Of a DNA stretch of 64,000 nucleotides, positions 1 to 11,711 are shown one piece after another. Under the pieces are notes generated by a model that did no database searches, was not told the origin of the DNA, and saw nothing but the letters and a program-made list of their open reading frames with translations. The translations under genes were made by a program, and so were the position numbers. This stretch comes from Davidsoniella eucalypti (taxonomy: Eukaryota; Ascomycota; Sordariomycetes; Microascales; Ceratocystidaceae): NCBI GenBank assembly GCA_004009845.1, contig RMBW01000038.1, positions 1 to 64,000 of the forward strand. The letters are read 5' to 3'. The first letter of the stretch is position 1; each line of letters begins with the position of its first letter.

Positions 1-974
1 GGGATGCTGTAGAAGCCATGATTGTGCGTCGTTGTGTAAGCCGTGCTAGGGTTACTCGATGCGGGGTTGGGGTTACAGTGCTATGACGCGTGATATAGAA
101 AACGGATCGAGGCAGCGACGAAGGTCGATGGCGCAAAATGTGAAAAAGCATGTGAAATGGAGAACAGAAGAAATTAATATTATATATTAAGCAAAGAGAG
201 GGAAGGCAGAATTATATATATCGGTTCATTAAAGTACGAAAAATACCGCTTGGAGAACTGGTTCTAAACTAATAAAAACGAAGGGTTGGAGGCCGGACGC
301 TCGGAGGATAAGAATTTTGGTGATACAATGAGTAGAATGACTAATCAAGTACTATGCCGATAAAATACAGTGCTAAAACAATGGCAGCCGGAACATACGA
401 AGGCCGAATATAAAGGAAAAAAAGTATAGAGACGAAATAAAATGTATAAAGTGTCTCCGAGCTGCACGCCGAGCTGTTTAAACACGGCTATATAAAGCTA
501 CATATTAATATATAATACATTATTTTCCTGGCCACAAAGTACTTGTTTTAATTTAGTTCTTGAAAAGATAATAAAATCATGGAGCGTTATCGGCCTTTGG
601 AGAAGCCCTTCCAAGTCAACGAGAGAGAATTCCGTCTCTGTAGGATTCGATCTAGCTCTTCTTTTACCTATGGCAGCTTGTAGCTCCATTGGAAGCTACT
701 TAGGCCTGATTAGAAATGGATATCAACTAGCTCAAGGTCTTCTAGGCGGGGAATTCGACAGCAAGAGAACTGCTATATGACGATATCTTGTGATTCCACC
801 TCCGAGCCTTCCTGGCCTTTTTTACTTCGTATTAGGTAAAGAAGCAGGCTATTAGACTATCTAAGAAAGCAAGATCAGAACGTCGAGTTGTAGGTTTCTT
901 TTTTTTCTGTCATTCTCATTTCATCTTGATATCTTCTTCATTTTGTTACTTGACTATCGTGACGTTTTATAGAA
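1..974. other. Intergenic, no gene recognised
   Basis: Moderately AT-rich sequence at the left edge. The only open frames are short, unlike known proteins and without splice-supported extension. A polypyrimidine stretch at about 897-945 lies just upstream of the aldo-keto reductase-like start codon and could be what is left of its promoter. I see no tRNA boxes, no strong repeat and no other feature. Confidence 0.5.
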
Positions 975-1186
975 ATGTCCGCACTGCAACCTTTCACACT
1001 CAACGATGGCAAGACCATCCCCGCCGTAAGCACCTTATTCTTATTTTGTGACGTCTCATATTATCTCACAGTCAGCTGACCTGTCGAATGTTACTTTAGA
1101 TCTCTTCTGGAAACCTTTGTGCCCTCATAGCCTGGCTGGTCAGATTCCATCATACTGGACAGATGATAGCGGCAGGTGATGTATAG
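975..1186 (+). pseudogene. Aldo-keto reductase 5' relic (first exon plus intron)
   Basis: The ATG at 975 opens a 17-codon exon (975-1025) reading MSALQPFTLNDGKTIPA. This is the typical N-terminus of fungal aldo-keto reductases of the GCY1/YPR1 kind, which continue as a glycine-rich GLGT(F/W) strand. A well-formed intron follows: GTAAGC donor at 1026, a CTGAC-like branch site near 1075 and TTTAG ending at 1099. The next exon should encode IGLGTF but reads ISSGNL, as if small indels had scrambled it, and it stops at TAG 1184-1186 after 45 codons in total. The active-site Asp/Tyr/Lys/His segments of the family are not visible anywhere downstream. I infer a decayed gene whose start and first splice sites survive. 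The alternative, a functional 45-residue peptide, seems unlikely. Confidence 0.6.
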
Positions 1187-4100
1187 TTGGTAGCTGCCGA
1201 GGGTGCGTAGTGTTGGACGACAAAGACAGCGGCGGGAGCTTAATCTTGTCGAAGAATTCTTATCACAGTATGATTATATAGGTGGGCTGCGAGGTTCTAG
1301 AGTAGAAAAAGGAAACAAAAAAACCAATGATAACAATGTGCGTACTTTGGCAGGATGTTGGCCTGCTATCTGCTATACTATGATAAGGAATGGTACTCAA
1401 GTGATGAATGAGACATAGTCATGGACTAAACAAGACAAAGAGAGAAATGAAAGCTGATGAAGAGAGAAAACGCCCAAAAATGGTCGGTCTGCTGGTGCAA
1501 AAATTGAAACTGGCGTACCACTACAGATCAAAGAGGGGTGGGTGGGAAGAGACAGGCGTGTGCTTTGTGCTTCGAAGGGCCCCTGTGGGCAACCTTTCGC
1601 GGCCCGTTAATAAGGTGTCAGGAAGTAGTCGATGTCAATGGTAACGGTAGCAGTACCAGTAATATCAATAGAGACTCGAAGTTCAGTATATCGGTATGCT
1701 GTATATGCAGGTAGTGGTCGTGTGTCGCGTAGTCAGATAGTGTAGATGAAAAGGAAAAAAAAAGAACAGACAGACTCAGGAAGAATAAATAAAGAAAAGT
1801 GGTAATAGGGCTGATGCCGCTATAAAGCAGGGGGCTACAGGAGGGGGGGGCTCTGTCGCAAGCTTGGATGGAAGAGTTGAGTGGTGATAGTACAATAGTT
1901 CCTAGAGTCGGTCTTGGGGAGCAGGTGTGACAGCGTAGATGTGAGACGGAGAGGAAATCTTGGGACAGACCAGGAAAAAGAAGAAGAAAAGTGAAATCTG
2001 AATCGAAGCAAGTCCAAGTCAAAATTAAAAACAGGCCAAGCTTGGCTCGAGGTAGAACATGCGATGGCTGAACAACAGGCACAGGCACACACAGGCTTGG
2101 TTTCTTAGTTAGGCCTAGGCACAGGCGACAGAAGGGGACAGAAGGGTCAGAAGGGGCCAAATAGGCGTTTCGTGATTCCCAGACTTCGAGGCGCAACCCG
2201 TCAACATACCACGACTTGAAACAGTAAGGGCTCTCAGTATGCTTGTCGCTTTAGTACAGTATGCCTGTATTTCCACTTGTTGTCATTTTCTGTATGTGGC
2301 GGCAAAATACAGGGATGTCGATAGATTGACGATGATACCAGGCCAGGATTTATTCTGTGGCAGTGGACGCGAAAGACCAACAAGTCAGTCAATTATAGAA
2401 TAGCGAGCAAAGCAAGCGAATGCAGAATTCTTGCGGCCGATTAAGAAAGAAAAGAAAAAAAGCCGACCGACTCGGCCAGGCGCGGATAGCGGTTGACAGG
2501 CGAGACCATAGACGGATAAAGCACCAACAACAGATAGCATCCCCAACATGGCGTTCTATATATAAAAGTCTCTAGTTCCCCTCTGTGCTTTGCTTTATTA
2601 CGCCGGCACATGTGATGAGAGACTCAATTGATGGCAAGGCATACTACATATTTACATAGTTAGCCGGAGCAGTCTATCGTATGTCGTGTCGTGCATTAGA
2701 TATTTCTTGCCCGATGGAATCTGTTTCTGAGCTTAGTATGTAGTTTTTCTTGGCTATAGTTGTTGGCTTACGGGTCTCGATACCAGAGTCGATATCAGTA
2801 TCGTACCAATGCTAAAAATCCGAATAACGCCAGAGGGCAAGGCGGAACTTGGTTATAGTGTGTGTAGTGCCCTAGAAAGTACCCATATTAGCACTTAGAG
2901 TTACTACTAATAGATTATTAGCGATGGCAAAGTAAACAATGGTTCCTGATCTTACGGAAGGTATATCAGGCTGAATAAATAGTTTGTTTGATTTGTCTGA
3001 GTTATCTACAGCTCTCAATTTCCAATTTCCCATGCCAGTCGATCATTTCTCACTCAGCAACACCGGCCCTGATTTCCCGGTATCACAACATGGTATTGTA
3101 GATGGTTTAGTCTCCCAGTAGCTGCTAGTCTTCCTTTCTCGTCTTGTCTTGTTGATCAATATCACGGATGACATCGCAATGCCATCATAGCCAGTTCCTC
3201 GGCTCTATGGATCAAAAACAACGCTATAGCTGGCTTGTATTGGCTGTCTAGCAGCTGGCTTACATAGATATAGTCCTCCCTCTAAGTTCCTTTTCCTCTA
3301 TTCATCCCCGATTCGTGTACCAACTAACTAGACGAGCTGTCCTCAAATGTGACCTTCTACCATGGATTCTACTGTGGACTATCTCTAGTACGACTACGAC
3401 GCTATGATATATCTAGTATGGCGTCTATCGATGTTGCCCTGCTTTTCAATTCCTAGCTGCCCTTGCTGACGGCTTCTATTATTTTATTTATTTATTTTAA
3501 CATTGCTCTTCTTCTAGCGCAAGAGTTGATGCCAAGCCTGGTTCGGAACTAGGTCAGCAACTATCTTTATCACTCTGATTATCAGCGGTCGCAATCTAAC
3601 CCATCGAGCAGGATTCTGCATCCAAGCCCGCCTGCAATTTCCTCACAATGCCCATCTGTAGTTGGACAAATACTGAATTAATCTGTGACTTGGCTACGAT
3701 TACATTAGTAGCCATACCAATAGCACAAAAGCTACAAATCTTCTTTCCTCTAACTATCTGTACATACTAATAGTATATGCAATATATACAATATATATAA
3801 CTAGACTACTAGGCTAACTCCTATATCATATCTGGCGAAGTTCTACTGAATCAATAGCAATCGCAATAGAAAAGCGACGTGTCTCGTTCCCTAGCCTCGC
3901 ATTTATTTCTCATATACTCCGCCATATATTCTCGCTTCATGGCTCCTATGCCAAACACCCAAGACGAAATCGTATACAACGATACGTGCATCAGTATATA
4001 AATATATAAATATACGTGTACATGTATACATACATACATATGTAGTTATATTACATAGTATGCATAATTTGTACCTTTCAGCCATAGTAAACATGCCAAA

Positions 4101-7090
4101 AATACCAAGTGCTGTGTTGTTGTGGATTGTTGGGTTTCAGATTCCTTCCCCTCCACCTAGTCGTACATAACAGCATCGGTTGGCCGATCAGTTGTTGGGC
4201 CGTAAGCTTACAACTATCTGTGTTAATTTGGCAAGCCCTTTGCTTGTATACAGACATGTATTAGTAGTTCTACCGTTCTTTTTCCTTTGACGGTGGGTAA
4301 TGGTATTTGAAAAGGACCCTGGATATAATAATGCGGCTACAGACCGATTCGTCTTACTTGCCGACACCGCCTAATTAAACTAAGCCTTGCCTTGCCTTTG
4401 TCCGCGTTGGCTTCCTTAGCATTTGCCACCCGCTAGAATGCCAGTTAAAGAAAGAAAACAAAGAAATGGAATGGTCTGTTTATTCGCCATCATGGAATGT
4501 CTGTGAGTTTTTCTAGGCCCGCGCTAACTAGAATAGCCTCGACAGCACTAAAACTGTAGCTTAATCGTCAATTCATAGAACAGGACAAATCAGAATAGCG
4601 GCGTGGAGACTGTCATCATTCTCCTGCTGATACAAAGATTTGTTCTAGAGAAAACATAAACAATACTTGGTCTCTTTCATGGTGGCTCATTTACTAATAC
4701 TGCATCTGCAATTGCTCGTCCGCGGATCTCTATTTCGTAGCGCTAAACCTCGATGGACGGCCTGCTTCCCCAACTGGCCATGGTTGGCACCTATAAATGA
4801 AACCCGAGGGGAATATAAATGGCACTTATGACGCTGGGAGATTGGCCTTCTTGTGCCAGCATCAATAATAGGCGTGTGCTTATTCGGAACTGGTATGAAT
4901 ATTGAGATCTTACCCAGTTTTTCCTGTTTAGTATACTGTCAGAGTCCCAAGAGTTCTAAAAGCCTGTTCGATCTGTTGTTGCCAAGACTCTGCATAGAAA
5001 AGTAATCCACCATCTTATCAGACAAGATCCACTAGCTATGGGCATTTGTTTATTTTTTCATCTTACTACTTACATTAAGTATTTCGTCCTATCCATTGTC
5101 TGTTCGCCGCTCCCCGCTCGGGCTACAACTGTATCGTAGTCGTCATTGGTATGTGCAATGTAGTATGGTAGCAAATAGCCTTAACAGCTGTATTGAACTA
5201 TATATGAAGTACGCAAAGGCTACGAGCTGTAAAGTCATGGCACACGATCATCATCTTCCTGGTCAATGTCATTTTTCTGCCGCTTACCTTTGGAACGAGC
5301 CACCCGAAGAAATAAAAAACGACGAAAGGCAGACTAGGAATTGCCAAGAGATCTTAGTCTAACATCCATAGCATCTATCTATACAGATATGTAGAATAGA
5401 AAAGCATGTGTCTGTTTATTTGTTTGCTCGCTCGTATCAAGAAGTTTTATACATTCCGGGGACAAAATATCGTGTATCAGGAATTACCATGGCAGGGAGG
5501 GGGAGAGAAAGACAAACAAAAGTCATGCACCACGTCAGTTTGTAGATACAACAAACAAGTTCTAAGGAAGGGTTCCCCTGGCTCTTAATAGTGCCCTCTT
5601 TCGCATTGTTCACTATTGTCGTTCCAGTAGTGCCTTTATATGGCTGGTTTTGATATTGATATCTTCGCCTCTGTGTACATATATGTATGCCAAAGCAAAG
5701 CAAAGCCTCGGGCTGTTCGTCTCTGTACAGCTTGTAGCAGCAGCGGCGACTGCAGTATGAGAGCCGCATAGTAGTATACTTCAGTAATAAGCGGAACGGA
5801 GTTCCTCCATGAGACACCACAAGCGGTCGATACTACGTTATCGAACATCAGACACAATCTCCATGTTGATTGATTCATTCTAGTGTGCGCTTTCAAGACT
5901 CCCATAGTCACGTTGGGAGGTGGGCCAAAATAGAGCAGCCATTGTCCCACGTGACCTATTGCCAATCTTGCCTGCCTGGAACAGACCGCCGGGTTTCCAG
6001 CATTTTAGTTTGGAAGCATTTGTTTAACAATTGAAGCTAGATTTCTGACAGGCAATGGACTTGGTTGGCTAGCTTGAGAGCACCACTAGTAATATCGACC
6101 AAGGAGAGCTAGACAGACAGCGCCACGACCGCAGCTGCAAGTGGTCACGATATCGCATGGCTTGCTTTAGGAGAAGACACACTGTTGTCATTGAACAAAC
6201 ACTACGGCAGTGGTTTTCATAAAAGTGTGTATATGCAGCAATGCGCACTGTATGCATTTGCACATACACATATAGACAGGGTTCCGTTTTCATAGTCTCA
6301 CACTGTGTAGCGAGAGTTTGCACTGCAGCTCACAAACGCCACAAACCAACTAGGAATCATAATCCCATTGTACGTAAGTATGCTTGTTATGTCAGATACA
6401 CGGCACGCCCTGTCGAGGCTTCCTTTGCCGGCAGAGAAAACAAAAAAGAACAATATGAGTTGTCATATAGCAAGTTATTGCTTGCTCTTCACGGAACCCT
6501 TAAGCGCCCACTGCTACCCTATTGATGCCTGAATCTGTCATATGTTCAACCCCGTCTTCGACATTGTGTAGGATGTATGTTGTATGTGAATTAGGGGCTG
6601 TTCTCACAGTCTACACACTGGATATACGATCTTCTCGTTTTAGTTCTCTCTATAAATCCCAGCCGCCCCCGCCTTTGCAGCTCATATCTTGATATATTCA
6701 AGATTTACTTGTCGTGCCTCGAATATACAGAAATAGATTATCACATATATATATGTGCATAGCAGTACAGATTCACTAATTATATTGTCATCCCTAAGGG
6801 CAGAGACCATCACCTCCCACATAGCTCTTATTTCGCGGGTCTCATCGTGAAACCTCCCATGCATATAGATTTGCATCGTGACATTCCAGACTGCACCCTG
6901 TTTTCCAGTCAAGTTCCATGACTTATTGTGCAGGACAACCCGATCTAACGAGAAAGACTCCATTGGAAAAATGTAGTTGGACTGGCAATGAGATCGTGTG
7001 TGAGTCGACAACATCCCACGGGCCATATATAAACCAGTCATATTGACCGCCTTTTCTGCCGCTGGCCACACACACTAATTCTATTCTGTG
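1187..7090. other. Gene-poor 5.9-kb region
   Basis: No convincing gene on either strand. The longest open frame, 192 aa on the minus strand at 1618-2196, is a Leu/Ser/Phe/Pro-rich translation of a purine-rich plus strand and lacks any domain. Simple AT-rich runs occur at 3478-3501 (TTTA type) and 3980-4045 (ATAT/TACA type). Together with the reductase relic at its left edge, this may be a degraded accessory region. That is inference; I recognise no transposon ends here. Confidence 0.5.
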
Positions 7091-8854
7091 ATGATAGGCT
7101 GTTGTGTCCCCAATAAGACCGCGGTTTTACGTAGATCCGGGTCCGAGTTAAACCCCGATAGACTGTACTGGTGCTGCATAGACAGCTTTGACGCCTGCAA
7201 AGCCTTCGAATGGCACGATGAACTGCTCAAGAGATATCCGGGAATACCTACTTGGTATACAAGAGTAAAACTCGAGGCTATGGACGCTACGAAGACGGCA
7301 AACCCGCCGTTTAGCTCTAGCTCTAGTAGAGATGAACCCGTTACTAGATCAACCAAGAAGAAATCTAGAGGCAACAGAGGGAAACTAGGTGACGTCAAGT
7401 CCGAAGTGGTTGGTCCGATGGATAGATATGTCAAGCGATGGACCAATGGCGAGAGAGTGATATATCGGCCAGCCGTTGCTCCCGATACTCGAGAGTCACG
7501 ATCCCGGAAACCGGCAAGAAGGAAGCTGGATACCACAGATAGCATGGCGTCGATCGACTTACAGACGACTGAGATTTCCGCATCGTCCAAATTGGCAAAT
7601 GCTACCGCCTGTACCGATCCCGCCAACAACCAGAGTGCTACGATGGATCTAGATTTGCGGAATAAGCAATTTGGGACAATTGCTGGAGATACCTTTACGC
7701 AAGGTAATACTTCTGAATCCATAGAGATATTTGCTCAGAGACCCCTTTCGTTTTGTGCACCACCTTCGTCTCCCCCACACCAAGTTCAAGACGAGTCACA
7801 TATGCATACGATACCGCCAACCCAGCTATCGCCGAAACTGGCCGTATCGGGCCTCGATCTAACACTACCTACCCCGTCATCTGAGTCACGAGTAAACAAA
7901 GCTATCGCCGTCTCTACTCAGCCAACAACCAGTTTCTCACACGAACCTTTTACGACTCTAAAGACGCAAGATTTCTTCGAAGCCGACCTACTGGGCGACG
8001 AAAACGACAGTGTCAACCAAGAGGACAACTCCGCTTCCAAGTTGGCCGTCTCGACTATCACGCCACATCGGGTAAACACCGCAAATATCGCCTTGAAGAC
8101 GCCCCGAACTCTAGGTTCCACTGACGTTCGTGCCGCATATAAATGTGCTATAGCCTCTGAACCACTAGAATCCTCCAGCAAAGATATGCCCCGGCAGTAT
8201 CGATATAGCCGGAGTCAAGGGCATTACAAATCCCGAAACGAGGATCAACAGGACAAGGACATCTTGCCAGATGTAGACGCTGCTGTTGTTGTTGGCTCTT
8301 CTCATTCCTCAAAACGAGTCGTGGCAACAGCACAGAAACGTCGACTGGAACACGTGGTCACACCATCTCAGACGCGAGATCGACTAGCTTCGAAGAAACA
8401 CAAATCTGATCATCCTAAAAGCGAATTGGGCGTCTTATATAGGAAGAGGTCTTCCCAAGTCAACAGAGTGCTATTCGGAGCTCCGGAGCGCTCGTCATCT
8501 TCTGGTATAGGGGGCACGGCAACAGGGTTAGGGGGATCCAGGCCTGGCACGACCTCTTCAAACTCTATCAGTGATCTGACGGGTGTTAAATATACCGTGC
8601 CGGCAGTTCATCCGTTTCACGACAAACATGCTGATACTTGTGCGGTAATATCCAATTCTGTCGCAGCATTACTCGAGATGTCGTCGGTTGAAACACCGAT
8701 AACCTCGTCTGTCATGGAACTGGTTCGAGATATGGCGTCTCATGGACGCCGGTTAGTCGAGGACCGAGATGTCCGCGAATGGAAGATTGTCCAGCTGGAG
8801 CAACAAATTGTCGATTTGAAAAAGAAGCTTCACAAAAGTGTGGAGGGTAAATAG
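7091..8854 (+). CDS. Hypothetical protein, Ser/Thr-rich with C-terminal coiled coil (587 aa)
   Basis: A single-exon frame of 588 codons from ATG 7091 to TAG 8852-8854. The protein is not recognised. The N-terminal 60 residues look ordered and rich in Trp, Tyr and Cys (for example LYWCCIDSFDACKAFEW), so this is the part most likely to hold a folded domain. The middle 450 residues are Ser/Thr/Pro-rich with several Lys/Arg clusters that could serve as nuclear localisation signals (KKKSRGNRGK, KKHK). The last 30 residues form a short charged coiled coil (WKIVQLEQQIVDLKKKL). The gene converges on the dehydratase-like gene with a 230-bp gap. Codon use and length over an uninterrupted frame argue for a real gene. 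A nuclear or chromatin-associated role is only a guess from composition. Confidence 0.7.
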   Translation: MIGCCVPNKTAVLRRSGSELNPDRLYWCCIDSFDACKAFEWHDELLKRYPGIPTWYTRVKLEAMDATKTANPPFSSSSSRDEPVTRSTKKKSRGNRGKLGDVKSEVVGPMDRYVKRWTNGERVIYRPAVAPDTRESRSRKPARRKLDTTDSMASIDLQTTEISASSKLANATACTDPANNQSATMDLDLRNKQFGTIAGDTFTQGNTSESIEIFAQRPLSFCAPPSSPPHQVQDESHMHTIPPTQLSPKLAVSGLDLTLPTPSSESRVNKAIAVSTQPTTSFSHEPFTTLKTQDFFEADLLGDENDSVNQEDNSASKLAVSTITPHRVNTANIALKTPRTLGSTDVRAAYKCAIASEPLESSSKDMPRQYRYSRSQGHYKSRNEDQQDKDILPDVDAAVVVGSSHSSKRVVATAQKRRLEHVVTPSQTRDRLASKKHKSDHPKSELGVLYRKRSSQVNRVLFGAPERSSSSGIGGTATGLGGSRPGTTSSNSISDLTGVKYTVPAVHPFHDKHADTCAVISNSVAALLEMSSVETPITSSVMELVRDMASHGRRLVEDRDVREWKIVQLEQQIVDLKKKLHKSVEGK

Positions 8855-9084
8855 GCAGATATCTCTATTGTCAGTATATCTTGCGTGTCGTAGATGGAGA
8901 AAGGGGAAAGGGTACATATTGATAGGGTCCGTTCGGGACTTTATAGGGTTGACTATTTATGACCTAATGATACTATTACTACAAAGCGATTGTGCTGTAA
9001 AGTGACTTGAGCAAGATATGTAAGTCAAACAACATGACTGACTAATACTAGGCGTATAGACTGAAACTTCCTCTGACTCTGATA

Positions 9085-10716
9085 TCAGATCCTCGGGTAA
9101 GCAGTCACTCCATCTTCGCAAAGAACTGGCGGCCTTTCCCAACGATGCCGTTTGCACAGCTTCACCCAGCTATCACGTGCATCAAATGCATTTGCTACAG
9201 CGATTGGCGTCGGTAAACTCAAGACCCCCATCCAATCTGGGTAGAAACTCGGTATATGCGGCCAATTCTCTATATCTACATGCTGGGTTTCCTGGGGCGG
9301 CATGAACACTTCAAGGCTGATCCAGCCTCTATATCCAAGCTTTTCAGGATCCGTGATGAAGTCTAGGACATCGTGTATGGGTAACACCGCACCATCCCTG
9401 AAGGGAAATGCGCGATGGCGCCTACTCCAAGTTTTGCGTGCAACATCTTTGGGTGTTTTGACATCAGATACCGCGTATGCGCTCGCAACTTGGACTAGGC
9501 ATATGTCATCTACGCGGATCTGATTGCGTATGTAGGCTAGAGCAGCGGTGAATTTCTTCCTGCCATTCAAATCTAGGCAGTCTAGTCTCGCTGGGTCGTG
9601 GGTAGTGCTGGCACAGACGTTGAAGGTATCGATCACCAACCCCATGGGTTCACGCGTAGACTTGAGATGCTGGGAGTAGATCAACTTGTTGGACTCGAGA
9701 ACGGTACTGTGTGCTGCTTGCAATGTTCTTTGGTCATCATCAAGGTAGGATAGATTCTCGAATCCTAAGACTATGTCCTTGACGTTACCGTTGCTTGTTT
9801 GTGCCTTCAACTCCGCCAATGTCGCCAGTCCGTAAGAAGCATCGTCTCTAGTCAGTCCTGGTATAGAAGGGACGCCGATTATTTCAACGCCGAGAATCGA
9901 GGCTACCCGGCACCACTCATCCCACTCTAATAATTCAATCTCGACTCCTATAGTACCTTCTTCATGACCTTCGGCTTTGGCAAGGTTGCTGTAGGCTTTA
10001 AACGGCTGCAGACTGACAATCTTGATACGGATAGATTTTGCATAATGGGATAAGAGATTTGCGGCAAATACCATATTTTTGTCGGGTGAGCATAATTCGG
10101 CGAAGAATTTAAAGTCCTCCTAGAACACTTCAACGCCTTCAAACCCCATATACCGAGCAATGCGCAATTTGGCAGGTAGTGGACATTCGCCTGGATAACC
10201 AAGTGACATAGTAGCGATGCAAGATCTGATATCAGAGGACCTATCGCCACCAAGCTTGAGTACTGAGTCAACTCTAGGCAGCCCGCCAAGTTGAGATGGC
10301 ATCCAACTTGAATTTGGCAGCGTATTTGCCGAGGCAGAGGACGCCCATTCACTGAAGGCCATGGCATCGTATGCAGAGCGAGGCTCTTGTTTTTGTTCTG
10401 TGTAGCCCAGCTGTTGGTGACCCGTTGTGATAACTTGACCGACACTCGAAAACGCTTCGGCGGACTGGAACATGACAGCAGGGGATGATTTGACCTGAAG
10501 GCTGTTGTCTAGTATAGGTGGTGTCTGTTGATAGAAGTCCGGCGCCATCACCGTACTTGTCAACGATTCCGGTTGGGCATAAGTGGCATAATGCAAAGTC
10601 GTTGCCACTGAGAGCTCGGGGTTCGCCAGATCCCATGTAAAATCTGCCACTAACTTCCCCTTATCTTCACTTTCCGGCGGCTCGTTGATATTTTGCTTCT
10701 TTTGCGGTGGCGGCAT
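9085..10716 (-). pseudogene. qa-4: 3-dehydroshikimate dehydratase-like (qa-4/QutC type), interrupted by in-frame TAG
   Basis: Two open stretches, 10716-10123 and 10119-9085, are in the same frame and separated by one TAG at 10120-10122. Read through, they give about 540 residues. After an N-terminal extension of about 150 residues comes a sugar-phosphate isomerase-like TIM barrel starting at IATMSLGYPGECPLPAKL, then GFEGVEVF, the stop, and EDFKFFAELC. Later segments DTFNVCAS, ICLVQVASAYAV, WSRRHRAFPF and GYRGWISLEVF match the order and style of fungal 3-dehydroshikimate dehydratases, which turn 3-dehydroshikimate into protocatechuate in quinate use and bind a divalent metal. The stop sits where the family usually has an aromatic residue (FYED or FFED), so a single Tyr TAT/TAC to TAG change explains it. 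TAG ends three neighbouring genes, so it is not reassigned. No plausible intron removes it. A sequencing error or readthrough remains possible. I see no quinate-cluster partners nearby. Confidence 0.7.
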
Positions 10717-11711
10717 AATGTAGATAGGAGATATCTTTGTTTGATATCTAGATATTGAGTTGGTAGATTGTAGCCTTGATGACGACGATTAAGATGTGAT
10801 ATTGATATAAAAAACTTTGGTGACGCGTAGGAAAACAAAGACATGATAAATAGAAAAAAGTTCCCCTAAAATAATGAGTAATGTGAGTTTTCTGCAACAC
10901 AAGTAGTTGCTTTCATCTAGTTAGATCACGGCTCACAGTTATTACTGCAATTGAAATTAAAAGGGTAGGATTATACTTTTGACTTATATGGCATAACCCT
11001 AACGAATCTATAAGTTATCTTAGTAGCACATCTTGCCTACTTAGCCATGACATCATTACCTAGAAAATTTACATGTGATATTTGGAGGTAATAACACAAA
11101 CCTATGCATAAATTATAACTATTTTTTGGTTTAGAGATACAAAAAGGAAAATAGAAAAAAGTTGATAAGAAATGCGCTTCAATTCTTACATGGAAAAAGG
11201 TCTAGAATATAACAAAAATATTTCTTTTATACAGCTTGTTGGTCCAATAAGACTGGAGAGAGTACTTTCTCCTTCCCCCCTTCCTCATTGAAATGCCTTT
11301 TAATGGTCCTGGGTATACAAGAGCAAGATATGCGAATCAAAACGACAAGTTGATGTAAAAAACAAGAAGGCTTCTTCTAGCAATCAAGAAGTAAGAAAGG
11401 GAAATAAAACAGGAGAATGATGCTGAAAAGGCCCTTTTTACCCACTTCTTGAAAAGCGTCGCAACTGGATGTAATAAGGTAAAGATAGATAATTGTGAAA
11501 CAGTAGATGATGAAACCAAGTTACGCTGCTTAAGCCATAACAGTAGTGGCTCTTTTGGTTCTGCAAAGGCTGACATATCAAGAGGACTCGATACGGATTT
11601 TAGTGTGTTCTCCATCCATTGCGAGGATCGTACCGAAGAGAGGGAAACACTAAGGACGGCTAACAAGAGTTGATTGAGAGATCGGAAAAAGAGGCAAGCT
11701 GACCAAGCCAC
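10717..11711. other. Intergenic, AT-rich, no gene
   Basis: About 1 kb between the 5' end of the dehydratase-like gene and the 3' end of the SDH flavoprotein gene. The part nearest the dehydratase would be its promoter. 10840-11260 is markedly AT-rich with several homopolymer runs. Short frames at 11337-11711 on both strands look like chance openings in the SDH 3' flank. No RNA gene or repeat pair recognised. Confidence 0.5.

Noticed and set aside
1618..2196. Minus-strand frame of 192 aa
   Set aside because: Leu/Ser/Phe/Pro-rich translation of a purine-rich plus strand, with no motif, no splice signals and an overlapping second frame of similar length. Looks like chance.
3478..3501. TTTA-type run as the tail of a second, minus-orientation retroposon
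   Set aside because: I found no matching direct repeat on the other side at any plausible distance.
7081..7722. Minus-strand frame of 213 aa
   Set aside because: Antisense shadow of the 587-aa gene, whose plus-strand frame is far longer and ends in a clear coiled coil.
10120..10122. Reading the TAG as a sense codon (alternative genetic code)
   Set aside because: TAG is the natural stop of the 587-aa gene, the dsRBD gene and Mio, so reassignment does not fit.
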